From assembly GCA_958450365.1 (NCBI GenBank), contig CAUEEP010000757.1, forward strand, positions 62,001-126,000: DNA of 64,000 bases, written 5' to 3'. The stretch comes from Mesorhabditis belari. Lineage: Eukaryota; Nematoda; Chromadorea; Rhabditida; Rhabditidae. Below are positions 22,101 through 31,162 of this stretch, piece after piece. The position numbers were made by a program, and so were the translations under genes. Within the stretch, counting starts at the first letter, position 1. Each line of letters begins with the position of its first letter. The notes below the pieces were generated by a model. That model had not been told where the DNA came from and searched no databases. It worked only from the letters and a program-made list of their open reading frames with translations.

Positions 22101-24523
22101 AAGAAAAAGATAAATCCACCCTCAATTTTTCTACCCATATAAAGGGCATCGAGACGGAAAATCGAATTTCTAATTTTCTATTAGATTTCAAACTCACATC
22201 ACTGTATGAATTGACGGCCAATGTTTGAGCAGCATCCCGGTACTCGCTTGGGAAATCGTTGTAGATCTGCAAAATTTAAATCACTAATTTTAAAGTATAG
22301 AACAATCGCTTGCTAAAGCTCACTGAATAGCTTTTGAAAACTGACCAGAATCGAATTCGCGAAAAGCCTCTTTAATGTTAGATTTGTCCCCCATGGCATA
22401 TCATCCGATGAATATTGAGAGTAATGAAACATATAAATTGGCACATATTCATCTGGACTCAAATGTGCGGCAAACATCGCTTGAGCGAAACGAGGAGTCA
22501 TTAAAGACGAGTTTGTGCCGAGAAATGCGACGAAAACTGAAAACTTTCGGGTGAAGCGAATTTTAATCAACTTTAATAAGTAGCACAGTCTTGTGGAATT
22601 TGTAGAAAAATATCAAGAAGGGCTGCAGCCCTTCTTGACCTGAAATTCTGGAATCTTCTTGGGAATTTGAGCAAAGTGAAGTCCAGGACGGCTCAGTCGC
22701 TAGCCTCTCGAATCCCCTTGGTGATTCGAAAAGGCAGCAGCTTGTATCAGACGTGTTTGCCAGATTGTGAGCGATTAGGCAACCGCATAAAGAACACATT
22801 TAGCTCTTTAACTGATTTAGCAACTTTTGCTAAGCTCCTCTGAGGTGTGAGCAGTGCTGCTAAATCGAAAAACGCATATATCTTAGCGTTGAATAAAGAT
22901 ATTAAAAAAAAGTAATTGCATATTTGGCTTCTGGCTACAAAACAAGTCAAAATTTGGTTAATTTTAAGCACATAAACGTTTTTTGAAAAAAAAACCATGT
23001 GAATCTCATGAAACTTTACAAATTTTTTTGCGCCGATTTTTCTAAAAATTCAGAGATCCCCATTTCAAGGTCGAGAAACCGATTGACGTCATTGAAAATC
23101 AAAAAAAACGGCAACTAATGTACAAAAACAAAAGCCAAGTTTGCTAAATTTAGCAAAAATTCCTTCTCCATTTAGCGTTTAGCATTTAGCATTTAGAAAA
23201 TTTGCTAGATGCTAAATAGTTTAGTGAAACAGCTAGCTTAGGTTAGCTAGAAGATGAGCGGCATCACAAAGAACACCAAACACTTTAACACCAGGATTCT
23301 TTTTCCCCTTTTGCACAGAGAACCCTTCCAAATTTTTGTAATTAACTCAAAAAAATGTCCTTAGCCTTAAAGCGCAATCAAAGCTTAAGTTTTCATTCAA
23401 CTGTACTTCTTGCCGTTCTCTTCATTTCTTGTAGATATCCAGAAAGGATTCCTTGACTATCTGTTGTCCAGACTTCTTTCGTATCCAGAGTCGTGATACC
23501 ATTCTGGAATAGTAGCAAGAGTTTTGTTTGTTTATTTGTTTGTTTGTTTGTTTGTTTGTTTCTTTGTTTCTTTGTTTGTTTGCTTGTTTCTTTGTTTCTT
23601 TGTTTCTTTGTTTATTTGTTGGTCTTTGTTTCTCAACCTGCTTAAGTTGAGCCTGAATTGCGTCAATTCTCGTTCTGACTCCCTCATCGTAACAATCCAT
23701 ACAAACAAAGAAAGCAATCTGTAAAAGGGAATGAATTTTTTACAGAACCCACTTGCTCACTTCAGTCCATTTCATCAGCTCAAGTATTGCTTCTAAGTTG
23801 AAGACAATATTGTAAGAGCTGCGACGACTCATCTGAATGGTTTTAGTAGGGTAAAAATGATGGAACTTGAAGTTAAGCTCTGTGATTTCTATACTTTTCT
23901 ATAATTTTCTATAATTTCTATAAGATTTCTATAAATTTATTAGACTTCTTTAACGCTTTCAAAAGTTTTTCTATGTTTCACCTGAATCACTTCCTCAATC
24001 GTCACATCGGATGGGTAATCCGACCAGAAATTCATCATCGTTATCTCCCAAATTCCCACCGCTGATTCGATTATGCGAAGATCTATAGAAAATTTGATTT
24101 CTTGTTTCTTTTCTTTAAACAAACCATCGACACAAACTGGCCCAAAAACTGCTTGAATGTGATTCACGTAGCGTTGATCACAAACATTTTTAGCACCTTG
24201 ACCAATCGGACTTGTTTCTGTCCCATTGCAACCATCTGTGCCCGTTACAATGCCTTGTGGTAAGCTGAAAAATAAGGATTGAAAACGATTTTTTAACTGT
24301 TTATGAACTTAAAATGAACTTAAAATGAACTTAAAATTAATTCAACTTACACCAATGTCACTTGTGCTCCTTCCTCGTTATTCACATCGTTCAACGCTGT
24401 ATTGAAGATGCGTAGTGTGTCCACGAAACGACTCGAATCCGTTTGCAACCCAATCAACACTTCTTTCAATTCCACAAATGATATGAAAGATGAAAATGAG
24501 ATAAGGAATAAGAAGCGCTGCAT
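13118..24523 (-). CDS. Receptor-type guanylyl cyclase (GCY family)
   Basis: Twenty-nine exons give about 1,216 residues with no stop and consistent phases. From ATG at 24523, the exon ends are 24351, 24264-23982, 23832-23761, 23718-23638, 23503-23407, 22536-22346, 22266-22198, 20615-20474, 20427-20264, 20121-20027, 19852-19778, 19708-19624, 19555-19499, 19453-19325, 19033-18939, 18402-18300, 17959-17835, 17789-17597, 17392-17258, 15475-15290, 15246-15149, 15109-14986, 14940-14872, 14415-14311, 14218-14087, 14033-13902, 13861-13760, 13695-13589, 13349-13118.

Seen: signal peptide, ANF-receptor-like ectodomain (to ~456), one membrane helix (~457-480, [20 protein letters not shown]), kinase-homology domain with [17 protein letters not shown] and [12 protein letters not shown], the linker helix ending LLSELLPK, and a cyclase domain with [25 protein letters not shown] and PRYCVFGET. 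The family makes cGMP from GTP at the membrane, often in sensory cilia. The substrate-binding Glu and Cys and both metal Asp are present. The usual NTASRM segment reads TIAAKM, so the catalytic Asn and Arg positions are Thr and Lys (~1028, 1032). The tail is Ala/Pro-rich. The 1.6-kb intron at 22197-20616 could hide another exon. Confidence 0.93.
15771..15914 (+). repeat. Interstitial TTAGGC telomere-like tract
   Basis: About 24 hexamer units of TTAGGC make up 144 bp, with TTAGAC and CTCAGG-type variants interspersed in a higher-order pattern. TTAGGC is the telomere repeat of most nematodes. Here it lies within the left part of the degenerate mariner, upstream of the transposase frame, in a cyclase intron. 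It may be a double-strand-break repair scar or an expanded microsatellite. Confidence 0.9.
15964..16900 (+). pseudogene. Broken mariner transposase
   Basis: Recognisable pieces occur in order: an N-terminal helix-turn-helix part ([20 protein letters not shown]), a catalytic segment with [15 protein letters not shown] (first Asp), [11 protein letters not shown] (second Asp) and [16 protein letters not shown] (third Asp, DD34D spacing), and an end near DNGDYLG. Several stops (for example in the first 60 codons) and at least two frameshifts break it. Only 16611-16874 stays open for long. It is certainly inactive. A second fragment of the same family is at 18655-18900. Confidence 0.85.
16978..17215. 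mobile_element. Degenerate MITE family C copy
   Basis: This stretch carries CCCCATAATGACGG, a GTACAGTC.CGTAGTC motif, a central GGTATCAAATGATAGCCC...TTTTTTGGTAC segment and GTATTTACGG near its right end. The order matches the family C elements at 37481 and 62608, with strong divergence. The ends are worn, so the limits are approximate. Confidence 0.5.
17450..17515 (+). other. tRNA-like (SINE-type) remnant in intron
   Basis: The sequence TGTATCTTAGTCGGAAGGTT followed by a B-box-like GGATTCAATCCC resembles the internal promoter of a tRNA or a tRNA-derived SINE. No cloverleaf with a proper acceptor stem can be folded by eye. It lies in the 17596-17393 intron of the cyclase gene. Confidence 0.3.
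18001..18287. mobile_element. Fold-back MITE in cyclase intron
   Basis: Near-perfect inverted arms of about 130 bp start TTACCGTATTTCTTCGAATA and end TATTCGAAGAAATACGGTAT. They surround a short centre near 18130-18150. Internal matching blocks include GAAAGCTTTTATGCAGAAAAG and GCTGCTACGCAGGAGTACGC. It occupies almost all of the 18299-17960 intron, stopping about 13 bases from the 18300 splice donor. Confidence 0.9.
18655..18900 (+). mobile_element. Mariner transposase fragment
   Basis: The frame from about 18680 reads [20 protein letters not shown], matching the segment around the first catalytic Asp of the broken transposase at 15964-16900 almost exactly at DNA level (about 70 bp). The following 100 bp include a segment GAGCGATTA..TAGACGCAAAAAGAACAC that resembles 22760-22800, another cyclase intron. 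Only a fragment remains, within the 18938-18403 intron. Confidence 0.75.
19053..19325. repeat. ~68-bp minisatellite abutting a splice donor
   Basis: About four diverged copies of a unit with CATCAATTACCTTCAAGTTT, CAAGCTCTCTTCTTCAAG and TTTTACCTACCAA or TTTTACTTATCAA are present. The array runs up to the 3' edge of the cyclase exon 19453-19325. The last copy includes the donor GTAGGTAAAAC on the minus strand, and the same donor-like string recurs near 19176. Confidence 0.8.
21706..21921. repeat. TTTCTTTCAATTTC-type minisatellite
   Basis: Tandem pyrimidine-rich units of about 12 bp (TTTCTTTCAATT / TTTCTTTCCATT) fill 215 bp of the large 22197-20616 intron. They create spurious Phe/Ser-rich open frames on the plus strand. 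Confidence 0.9.
23520..23634. repeat. GTTT/CTTT simple repeat in cyclase intron
   Basis: GTTTGTTT and CTTTGTTT units occupy almost the whole intron between the exons 23718-23638 and 23503-23407. Open frames of Gln/Asn/Lys/Thr or Val/Cys/Phe runs here are artefacts. Confidence 0.9.
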
Positions 24524-26182
24524 AAATCGAAATGTGTCAAAGATTTTCTTTCGTGCTCTCGGTTTACGGATCATTTTTGAGTCAAGAATTGATTGGTGGA
24601 TGGATTTTGATTGCGTTGATGAAATCGAGTGAGTGAATTGATTGATTTCTAATATTTCTTCTGACTCATCGCGTTGATGGCTAGGTCCGGGCCTACAATG
24701 GCAATCTGTGCACGTCTCCAATGTGGCTGTGGTTGAAGAAGTATCTAGAGGTTTCAATTTATAGTTAAACTATTAGAAAACATCAAAATCTAGTTTTATA
24801 TTAAAGAAAAGTTAGAAAAGATAAAAAATCTGATAAAAAAAGCTGCTACTTGGTACTTATCAATTGTAGATTTTGTAGCATTACTGTAGCAGTGTACTAC
24901 ATGGATACTGTACTCATTAAGAGGTACTATAGAGTACTGTAAACTGGTATAGGATGCTCTTGTAGGGTACAGTAACTCATAAGAGCGGATTACTGTACGG
25001 GTGAACGGAGAAGGGCACGGTAAAACGAGCGAATGCTTAAATTCAGTGAAAGCTAGCTTTAGCAAAGGATTATTCTATCATTTTGCTAAACAAAGTTACT
25101 GCAGAGTTTGAAAAGAAAAGCAAAACAGTAATCGATGAGGAAAATGTGACTCTTTCCAGTCGATCAGCCTTCTTTTTCCTCCATTTCAATGAGATCTATC
25201 TGTAATGAGGCCCTTTGAGGGCTCTTCTGCCCCATTTCCCCCTCTTTTACCTATCTAAGATATACCCATTGTCTTCAAAGATTCAAACGAGTTACCTCGG
25301 AATAGGGTGCTCTTGTAGGGTACAATTGATTCAAAGCTAGCTTTAGCTATTCTAGTTAAGGACTATTCTAGCATTCCAAGCTAGCTTTAGCTATTCTAGC
25401 TAAGGACTATTCTAGCATTTTTCTATAAAATAGTGCTAAAGCAACTGATCAAATAAAAGCAAAGTTACTAAAGAGTTTGAAAAGAAAAACAAAACGGTAA
25501 TCGATGAGGAAAATGTGACTCTTTCCAGTCGATCGGCCTTCTTTTTCCTCCATTTCAATGAGATCTTTCTGTAATGAGGCCCTTTGAGGGTTCTTCTGCT
25601 CCATTTCCCTTCTTCTTTCTCCCCCACCTTTACCTATCTAAGACATTGTCTTCAAATCTTCAAAGGAGTTACCTCGGAAACGAAGACAACCCACTTATCT
25701 CTCTTTTTTTTCAGTTCAATCATTTCTAAAGGGGATTCTGATGAATTTGTGAACAGAAACTACAGAAAAAAAGGCTTGTGACTGCTCAAGGGGACCCAAT
25801 TATGCACAACGAAGTGTGAAATTTAGAGAAAATCTTCAAAAATGTACAAGGGAATTGATTACTATTGATTAGAAATCAACTAGATTTATGAATTTTATCA
25901 AAAATTTGTCATCAAGTCATCAACAACCCCATTTTTCAATGATTTGCATATTCTTTTGAGAATGAAACCGGGTTTGTGTGACTTTTTGAATACAAGCAAG
26001 CTACAGAAGCACGTAGAATGGGGGGAATTGGGTGTCAACACACGGTCCTTTCAATCAACAATCCCCTTTCTTTCCCGTAAAGACTAAGCCGATCCCCCTC
26101 GCCTTTCTTGGTTACAATAAGTAAACAACATGCAAATTCTCTATGTGAACTCAGTCTTTGAAATTGAAAAGATTGGTTAGTT
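24524..26182. other. Divergent intergenic region with duplicated block
   Basis: This region separates the minus-strand cyclase start (24523) from the plus-strand secreted-protein start (26183), so promoters of both should lie here. A block of about 230 bp (25080-25310) is repeated at 25450-25690, sharing GTGACTCTTTCCAGTCGATC and GAGGCCCTTTGAGGG. Between them a 40-bp unit (CTAGCTTTAGCTATTCTAG...) is duplicated at 25333-25416. Clusters of TACTGTA and CTTGTAGGGTACA lie at 24880-24990 and 25300-25325. No TATA-like or named transcription factor site can be asserted. Confidence 0.7.
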
Positions 26183-29100
26183 ATGAAGTTATATTCTTTT
26201 ATTGTATTATCATTTATTTCTTTTACTAGAGCTGGAATTTTTGGTATGTTTTCTATAAAAATTATTGATTTTTAACGAAAATCTTTAGAACACTTGATTG
26301 ATAGTCATTTTTTTAAAGAATCATTGACACTTGGACGTGTTTGTGCAAGTGATAGTGATTGTGCGGGTGAGTTATGAATAGATTTTGGAAAGGTATTGGT
26401 AAAGTAAAGCATTAAAGTATACGGAAGTCCTTGAATTCAAGTCAAGAATGCTAATGAACCAATCATTCCTCAGCTAATCCATTAACAGAGCGCTCAATTC
26501 GATCCGTTAATAGGCATGCTCAACTCTTGAATCACAAAAGAATCACAAAAGCATTTGAATCACAAAAAAATCATTAGATCTAGTGAATTTTGTATTTGAA
26601 GAAGCCGTATCCTGATGGGCATGCTCGACTCTTGAATCACAAAAGCCTAAGCCTAGCTCACTTTCACTTTTCCTTCAGCAGTTCTACACGCAGAATGCCG
26701 AAACTCAATTTGTGAATGCACATCAGATCATTTCGCTCATCCACACAAAAATGATCTTTGTCAATCAGGTTTTTTCATTGTTCATTCTTTTCATACACTT
26801 TTTTAGCTTCAACATTTGGTGAAGAATGCTCGGAAATTCTTCCTTGTAAATCTCCATTTGATTGTTTTGATGAAAAATGTATTTGTGCTGAAAGTTTTGT
26901 TCATCATCAAAATACTTGCATAAAAAGTTCTTTTTTTCAAATAAATTCTTTAATCTCTAAGCTTTAGAATGCGCGAAGGGTGAGATCGCGATCACCGAAT
27001 GGAATCATCAGTGTGTGAAATGTGAGATGACTTTTTGATTTTAATACGATTCACTTTTAAGTACGAGGCCTGGGTGAGGAGTGTGCTTATGATGAGCAAT
27101 GTTGGACAAGGTTCTCCGAGTGTGCCGCTCAAAGATGCACTTGTCGAAGGGGAATGAGAAATCAAAATGATACTGTAATTTGAATGTGGTTTGAGGAAGA
27201 TAGTTTGAGAATCAGTGCATAGCCACCCCGTATTGCCCATTTGGACCGGCTCCTTTGATGAACAATGAAGTGATCGATTGCCGCCTTGATCAAGGAGCTC
27301 AATGTCCAAAAGGACTCTACTGTCAACAATATCATTTCATCAGAAATCAAGGGTTTTGCTGTCCGATTGCTGGTTTGTTAGGGTTTAAAGAGTAAACATC
27401 AAACTGCTAGACTGAATTAGATACTTTTCGTATCTTTCTCCGGTTATCGGACATTTAAAACACTCCCCCCCCCTTTCCCATTGACAAGCTAACTTTGAGC
27501 TCAAATATCTTCGTAGCGAGCTGTTCAATTTAAACATTCTTGGTATCATTGGATGCGCCAAGTCTTTCTCTATCGATTGGCACAAAAATTATTTGAATTG
27601 AACATTCCAACACCAAGATATTTGAGCTCAAAGTTGGATTGCCAATAGCAAAAGAGGCGGGGCACGTATCAACCTTACGATCTCTTTTCAACCTAAAAGA
27701 TAAATGCTAACTTGCATCATTTGTAGTTGCTGGGAAATATCACTCTACTAATAACAAGATTCACAGTGCTAGATATGTTTTCTCTTCATTTAACTGCCTG
27801 AGAATTACAATAAGTCCGAAAATTATTATAAAACCTGTAGATTTATTAAGACGCGGTTGATGCAAATTAGCATATAAAAGATAAGGAAAGATACGGAAGT
27901 CCCTGAATTCAAGTCAAGAATGCTAATGAACCTATCATTCCTCAGCTAGTCCATTAACAGAGCGCTCAATTCGATCCGTTAATAGGCATGCTCAACTCTG
28001 ACATTTCAAGTCGAAGATCGCTGATCACAGACATTTCAAGGCTTGCTTTATAACAAATCTTTACAAGCAATCCAGCTTGCCGTTAAAGTTATCGAGTGTC
28101 ACCATTTCAGAAGCCTTCTGCCCAATTGGTTTCCCCCATCCGACAGCCGATTGCACGAATTGTCCTTACGATACACACAGCTGTTACACTTTCAACGTCG
28201 GAATGAAACAACAATCCTTATGCTGTCCAACTGGTTTGTTTTGATCGAGTAATTGCCTAAATTTGTTGAATTTGCAAAAGCTTGATCTCTTAACAAGCAA
28301 TTTCCCAAGTCCATGTCATTCAAAGTAACCTTTTACATCTTAATTGGGTAACTTTGTCGCGTAAAGATTATGGATTTCAAAATGGATCAAAAAATAGTTA
28401 CTGTGGAAGTTACAGATTACAGATTGTCAGAAAAATCTTTCAGATTGTCATCGTTCTTCACTTGTACGAGATGGAGATCGATGTTTACCATTAGTGCCAT
28501 TGGGAGGAGAATGCTATCAGAATGCTCAGGTTTAAGGCTTTAAAGGAAAAAAAGTCTTAATTTATCTTATTATCCGAAAAACTAATCGATAAATACAAGA
28601 AAATCTGAAAGACTTTCAGCTACCATATAGTAAGATTATAGTAATAAAAAAGAATGTTTGCTAAGCTTCTCCCTTTCAGGAGAAGCTAAGCTTGTTTAGC
28701 TAAGCTTCTTTAGCTAAGCTTCTTTAGCTAAGCTTCTTTAGCTAAGCTTCTTTAGCTAAGCTTGTTTAACTAAGCTTGTTTAGCTAAGCTTGTTTAGCTA
28801 AGCTTCTCCTGACATCCTTCTCCGCGAAGCTAAAGCTAAAGCTAAACATTAATCCAAAAGATTACTGTAAATTACTGCAAATCAGTCTTTTACTAATCAA
28901 AGATTACTGAAAATCAGTTTTTATTAAATTTAGACCCATTTGAAATCCTTTCAGTGTGACATTCTTCTCCCCGGAGCGATCTGCGAGAATGGTTTTTGTA
29001 CTTGTCCCTCACAAATGATGGTCAAAAATGGAAAATGTTTTCCATGTAAAAATACTAAATTCCCATTTTACACAAAAAGTTTTCAGTATCACCTTTAAAT

Positions 29101-30291
29101 GGAGAATGTTTGTCTCATTCGGAATGCCGAGAGGAATCCCAATTGAGATGTGTGAATGGGAGATGTGTTTGTGCCACAGAACATGTGCCGGAACCGTTTG
29201 TCGATGAGCCGAAGAGATGCATTCCGGGTATTCTATTTTATTGTATCTTTATTTGGAAATATTCTTTAGCTGCAACATGTCCAACGTCAGCCGGTCTATT
29301 CAAGAAATTGTTCACCTTTTCTGAGTGCAATGACGTAGTGAAATGTGCAGAGAATGAGTATTGCAGGTGGACTTTAACACATTCGCGACGAGGCGTTTTT
29401 TGTGGACTGCCCCAGTGGACGAGGGATGTCTCGCAAAGCTATTAGCCCAACTATTCCAAATAGTTCTTGATTTGAACTAATCGAATCTTTTTACATTTTG
29501 AAATTATCTTAAAAAGTTGAAAAGTTATAGCGTGTCAAAAATTTCGTCCACCGGTGGACTGAATCGTCCCGAACGTGTTAAAAGATAAAGAGTTTAAGCA
29601 TTGTTTTCTAGAAAATGGTGGCAAGATGAAAGATCGAATCAAAGCTATTCTTTATGTTGTCCAAAGCCAGGTAAAACTATTAATTTTTTTGAATATAAAT
29701 AAATAAATTAGCGGTTCTCGAGATTTCGAGGAATTTAGGCGACGCTCATGGTGCACTACTATTAGAGAAAATACGATAATAACTATTTCCATCTCAGTTT
29801 AGAGAAAGAGAAATCACTTCTCTTTTCAGAGTTTTCTTTCATTTTTCTTTTTAATTACTTTTTGATTTCTATAAAGCTTTCTATAAAGATTTCTATAAAG
29901 TAAAAGTTTCTTCTTTTGTTTTATAGAAACTCTAAATGTAAATAAATTGGATCAGAGTCACATTTTAGCATTTAGGAATTTAGGAAATAGGAATTTTTTA
30001 GGTGTTCACGAATTTAACACAGTTTGTGGGCGATTTGGAATGAGTCTCGTTTTGACGAATTCAATCGATACACTGGCCTCTCCTTTGCCCTGTGGATTAC
30101 ATCCAATACAGGTCTATCAAAGCATTATTTTATCAAATTTCGAAAATCTGCTTAGAAAATCTCTTTAAAGACAAACTTTCCAGGGTCACTCGGATTGTCC
30201 GGATGGCTCAGCGTGTGTCTTCAATCCATTCTCGATTGGTGATGGAATCTGTTGTCGAACGCTTAGACAACTTAATAACAAAACTTTTTAA
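26183..30291 (+). CDS. Secreted Cys-rich protein, EB-like and lustrin/WR1-like repeats
   Basis: Fifteen exons give about 495 residues: 26183-26243, 26289-26366, 26679-26768, 26807-26926, 26968-27021, 27062-27174, 27216-27372, 28111-28233, 28444-28529, 28955-29045, 29087-29227, 29270-29366, 29612-29670, 30002-30111, 30184-30291. Phases match at every junction. The first exon is a signal peptide (MKLYSFIVLSFISFTRAG).

Two kinds of module follow. One has the spacing GxxCxxxxxC..C..xCxC seen in EB modules (for example GEECSEILPCKSPFDCF.EKCICA and GEECAYDEQCWT.FSECA.QRCTC). The other has CPxG...C....CPxxxxC.....CC, seen in lustrin-type or WR1 repeats (CPFGPAP..DC, GFCCP, SLCCP, ICCRT). Such proteins are extracellular, often in matrix or cuticle; the specific role is unknown. 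No membrane segment or GPI signal is seen. AATAAA overlaps the stop codon. Two of the larger introns share a duplicated ~109-bp block. Confidence 0.88.
26419..27999 (+). repeat. ~109-bp block present in two introns
   Basis: The block 26419-26527 (TACGGAAGTCCTTGAATTCA through GCTCAACTCT) recurs at 27891-27999 with about four differences. Each copy lies in a different intron of the same gene. A part of it (GGCATGCTCGACTCTTGAAT) appears again near 26618. It may be a dispersed non-autonomous element or an intron-to-intron duplication. Confidence 0.85.
28676..28812 (+). repeat. 15-bp minisatellite in intron
   Basis: Tandem TAAGCTTCTTTAGC / TAAGCTTGTTTAGC units, each a partial palindrome (AGCTAAGCTT), are bounded by inverted AGGAGAAGC and GCTTCTCCT. 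The whole stretch can fold on itself. It lies in the 28530-28954 intron. Confidence 0.9.
29700..29775 (-). mobile_element. MITE family D fragment
   Basis: On the minus strand this reads CGTATTTTCTCTAATAGTAG, then a GAGCGTCGCCTAAATTCCTC-like segment, matching the left ends of the elements at 57548 and 57968. Only this end is recognisable. Confidence 0.6.
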
Positions 30292-30296
30292 ATAAA
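30291..30296 (+). terminator. Polyadenylation signal AATAAA
   Basis: AATAAA overlaps the last base of the TAA stop of the Cys-rich gene. A very short 3' UTR is common in nematodes. Confidence 0.5.
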
Positions 30297-31162
30297 TCCT
30301 TTTTAAGCTTTTTGAAAATCAATAGTACAAACATTGTGTTTTAGAGATTTTAGAGATTTCAATTCAAAACGAAATCCGAATTTTGATCTCTGGTTTTGTT
30401 GCTCATTATGATCGGGATTTCAAATACAATTTATAGCTAACAAATGCTTTTTCTTGGTTTTTAAACCTTTTACAATTGTTCTAGAGATTTCTGAAGTGTT
30501 TTTGAACAACTAGAAAGCTCAATGAACTCAATGAACTCTATTAACTGAAGAATTTCACCAAAATAACTGTTTGCTCATTCAAACAAACTCAAACTGGACT
30601 TTCAAACGAAAAATTGAAATGAAAATTGATAAAGCTAACACTACAACACAATTCTTATACAATAAAAGATGTATTTCATTAACCCTACATTGTTCTTGAA
30701 TCGTTCGTTCCTCGTCAGTTGTCCCCCATCATCACCCATCCCCATTTCCCCCGTCAAATCCCCATCCCCGTGTCGATCTCGTAATTCGCTTATAATTGAA
30801 CGCGAAAAGCTTCCTCCACTCAACTAAACGATCAAAAAAAAATGACAGTTTCCCTCCCACAAATTTGTCGAATTTCTGTAAAATCCTTCTCGTGTTTCAC
30901 TCATTTCACACTTCCTTCAAATTTTTTATTGATTTTTGTGATTGTAATGTTTACTTGATAACTTGATCACTTTTTAACTCTTAATTTGAATTCAATCTTT
31001 ATCCCATCTTTACGAGAGAACATTTAATTGATTTACAAAGCTTTCCCTTGAATACAGTACTCAAAGATTCCTTGTCAAAGTCTAATAACTTCACTTATCT
31101 TCACTTATCTAATATTTTCTTCAAGTGAACGATCTAGGGTTAAAGAAACAACAAGAAGAGCT
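30297..31162. other. Intergenic, promoter of the Asn/Gly-rich gene
   Basis: There is no gene. A pyrimidine-rich stretch with CCCCATC repeats lies at 30720-30780 and the rest is AT-rich. The 5' control region of the gene at 31163 should lie here, but I recognise no specific site. Confidence 0.5.

Noticed and set aside
22560..22800. Second coding segment between cyclase exons (minus-strand frame of 78 codons)
   Set aside because: It lies in an intron with a clean donor and acceptor; it contains a repeat shared with 18780-18870 and no receptor-like sequence.
23422..23724. Gln/Asn/Lys/Thr-rich and Val/Cys/Phe-rich frames
   Set aside because: They read through the GTTT repeat in a small cyclase intron; only the true exons at either end are coding.
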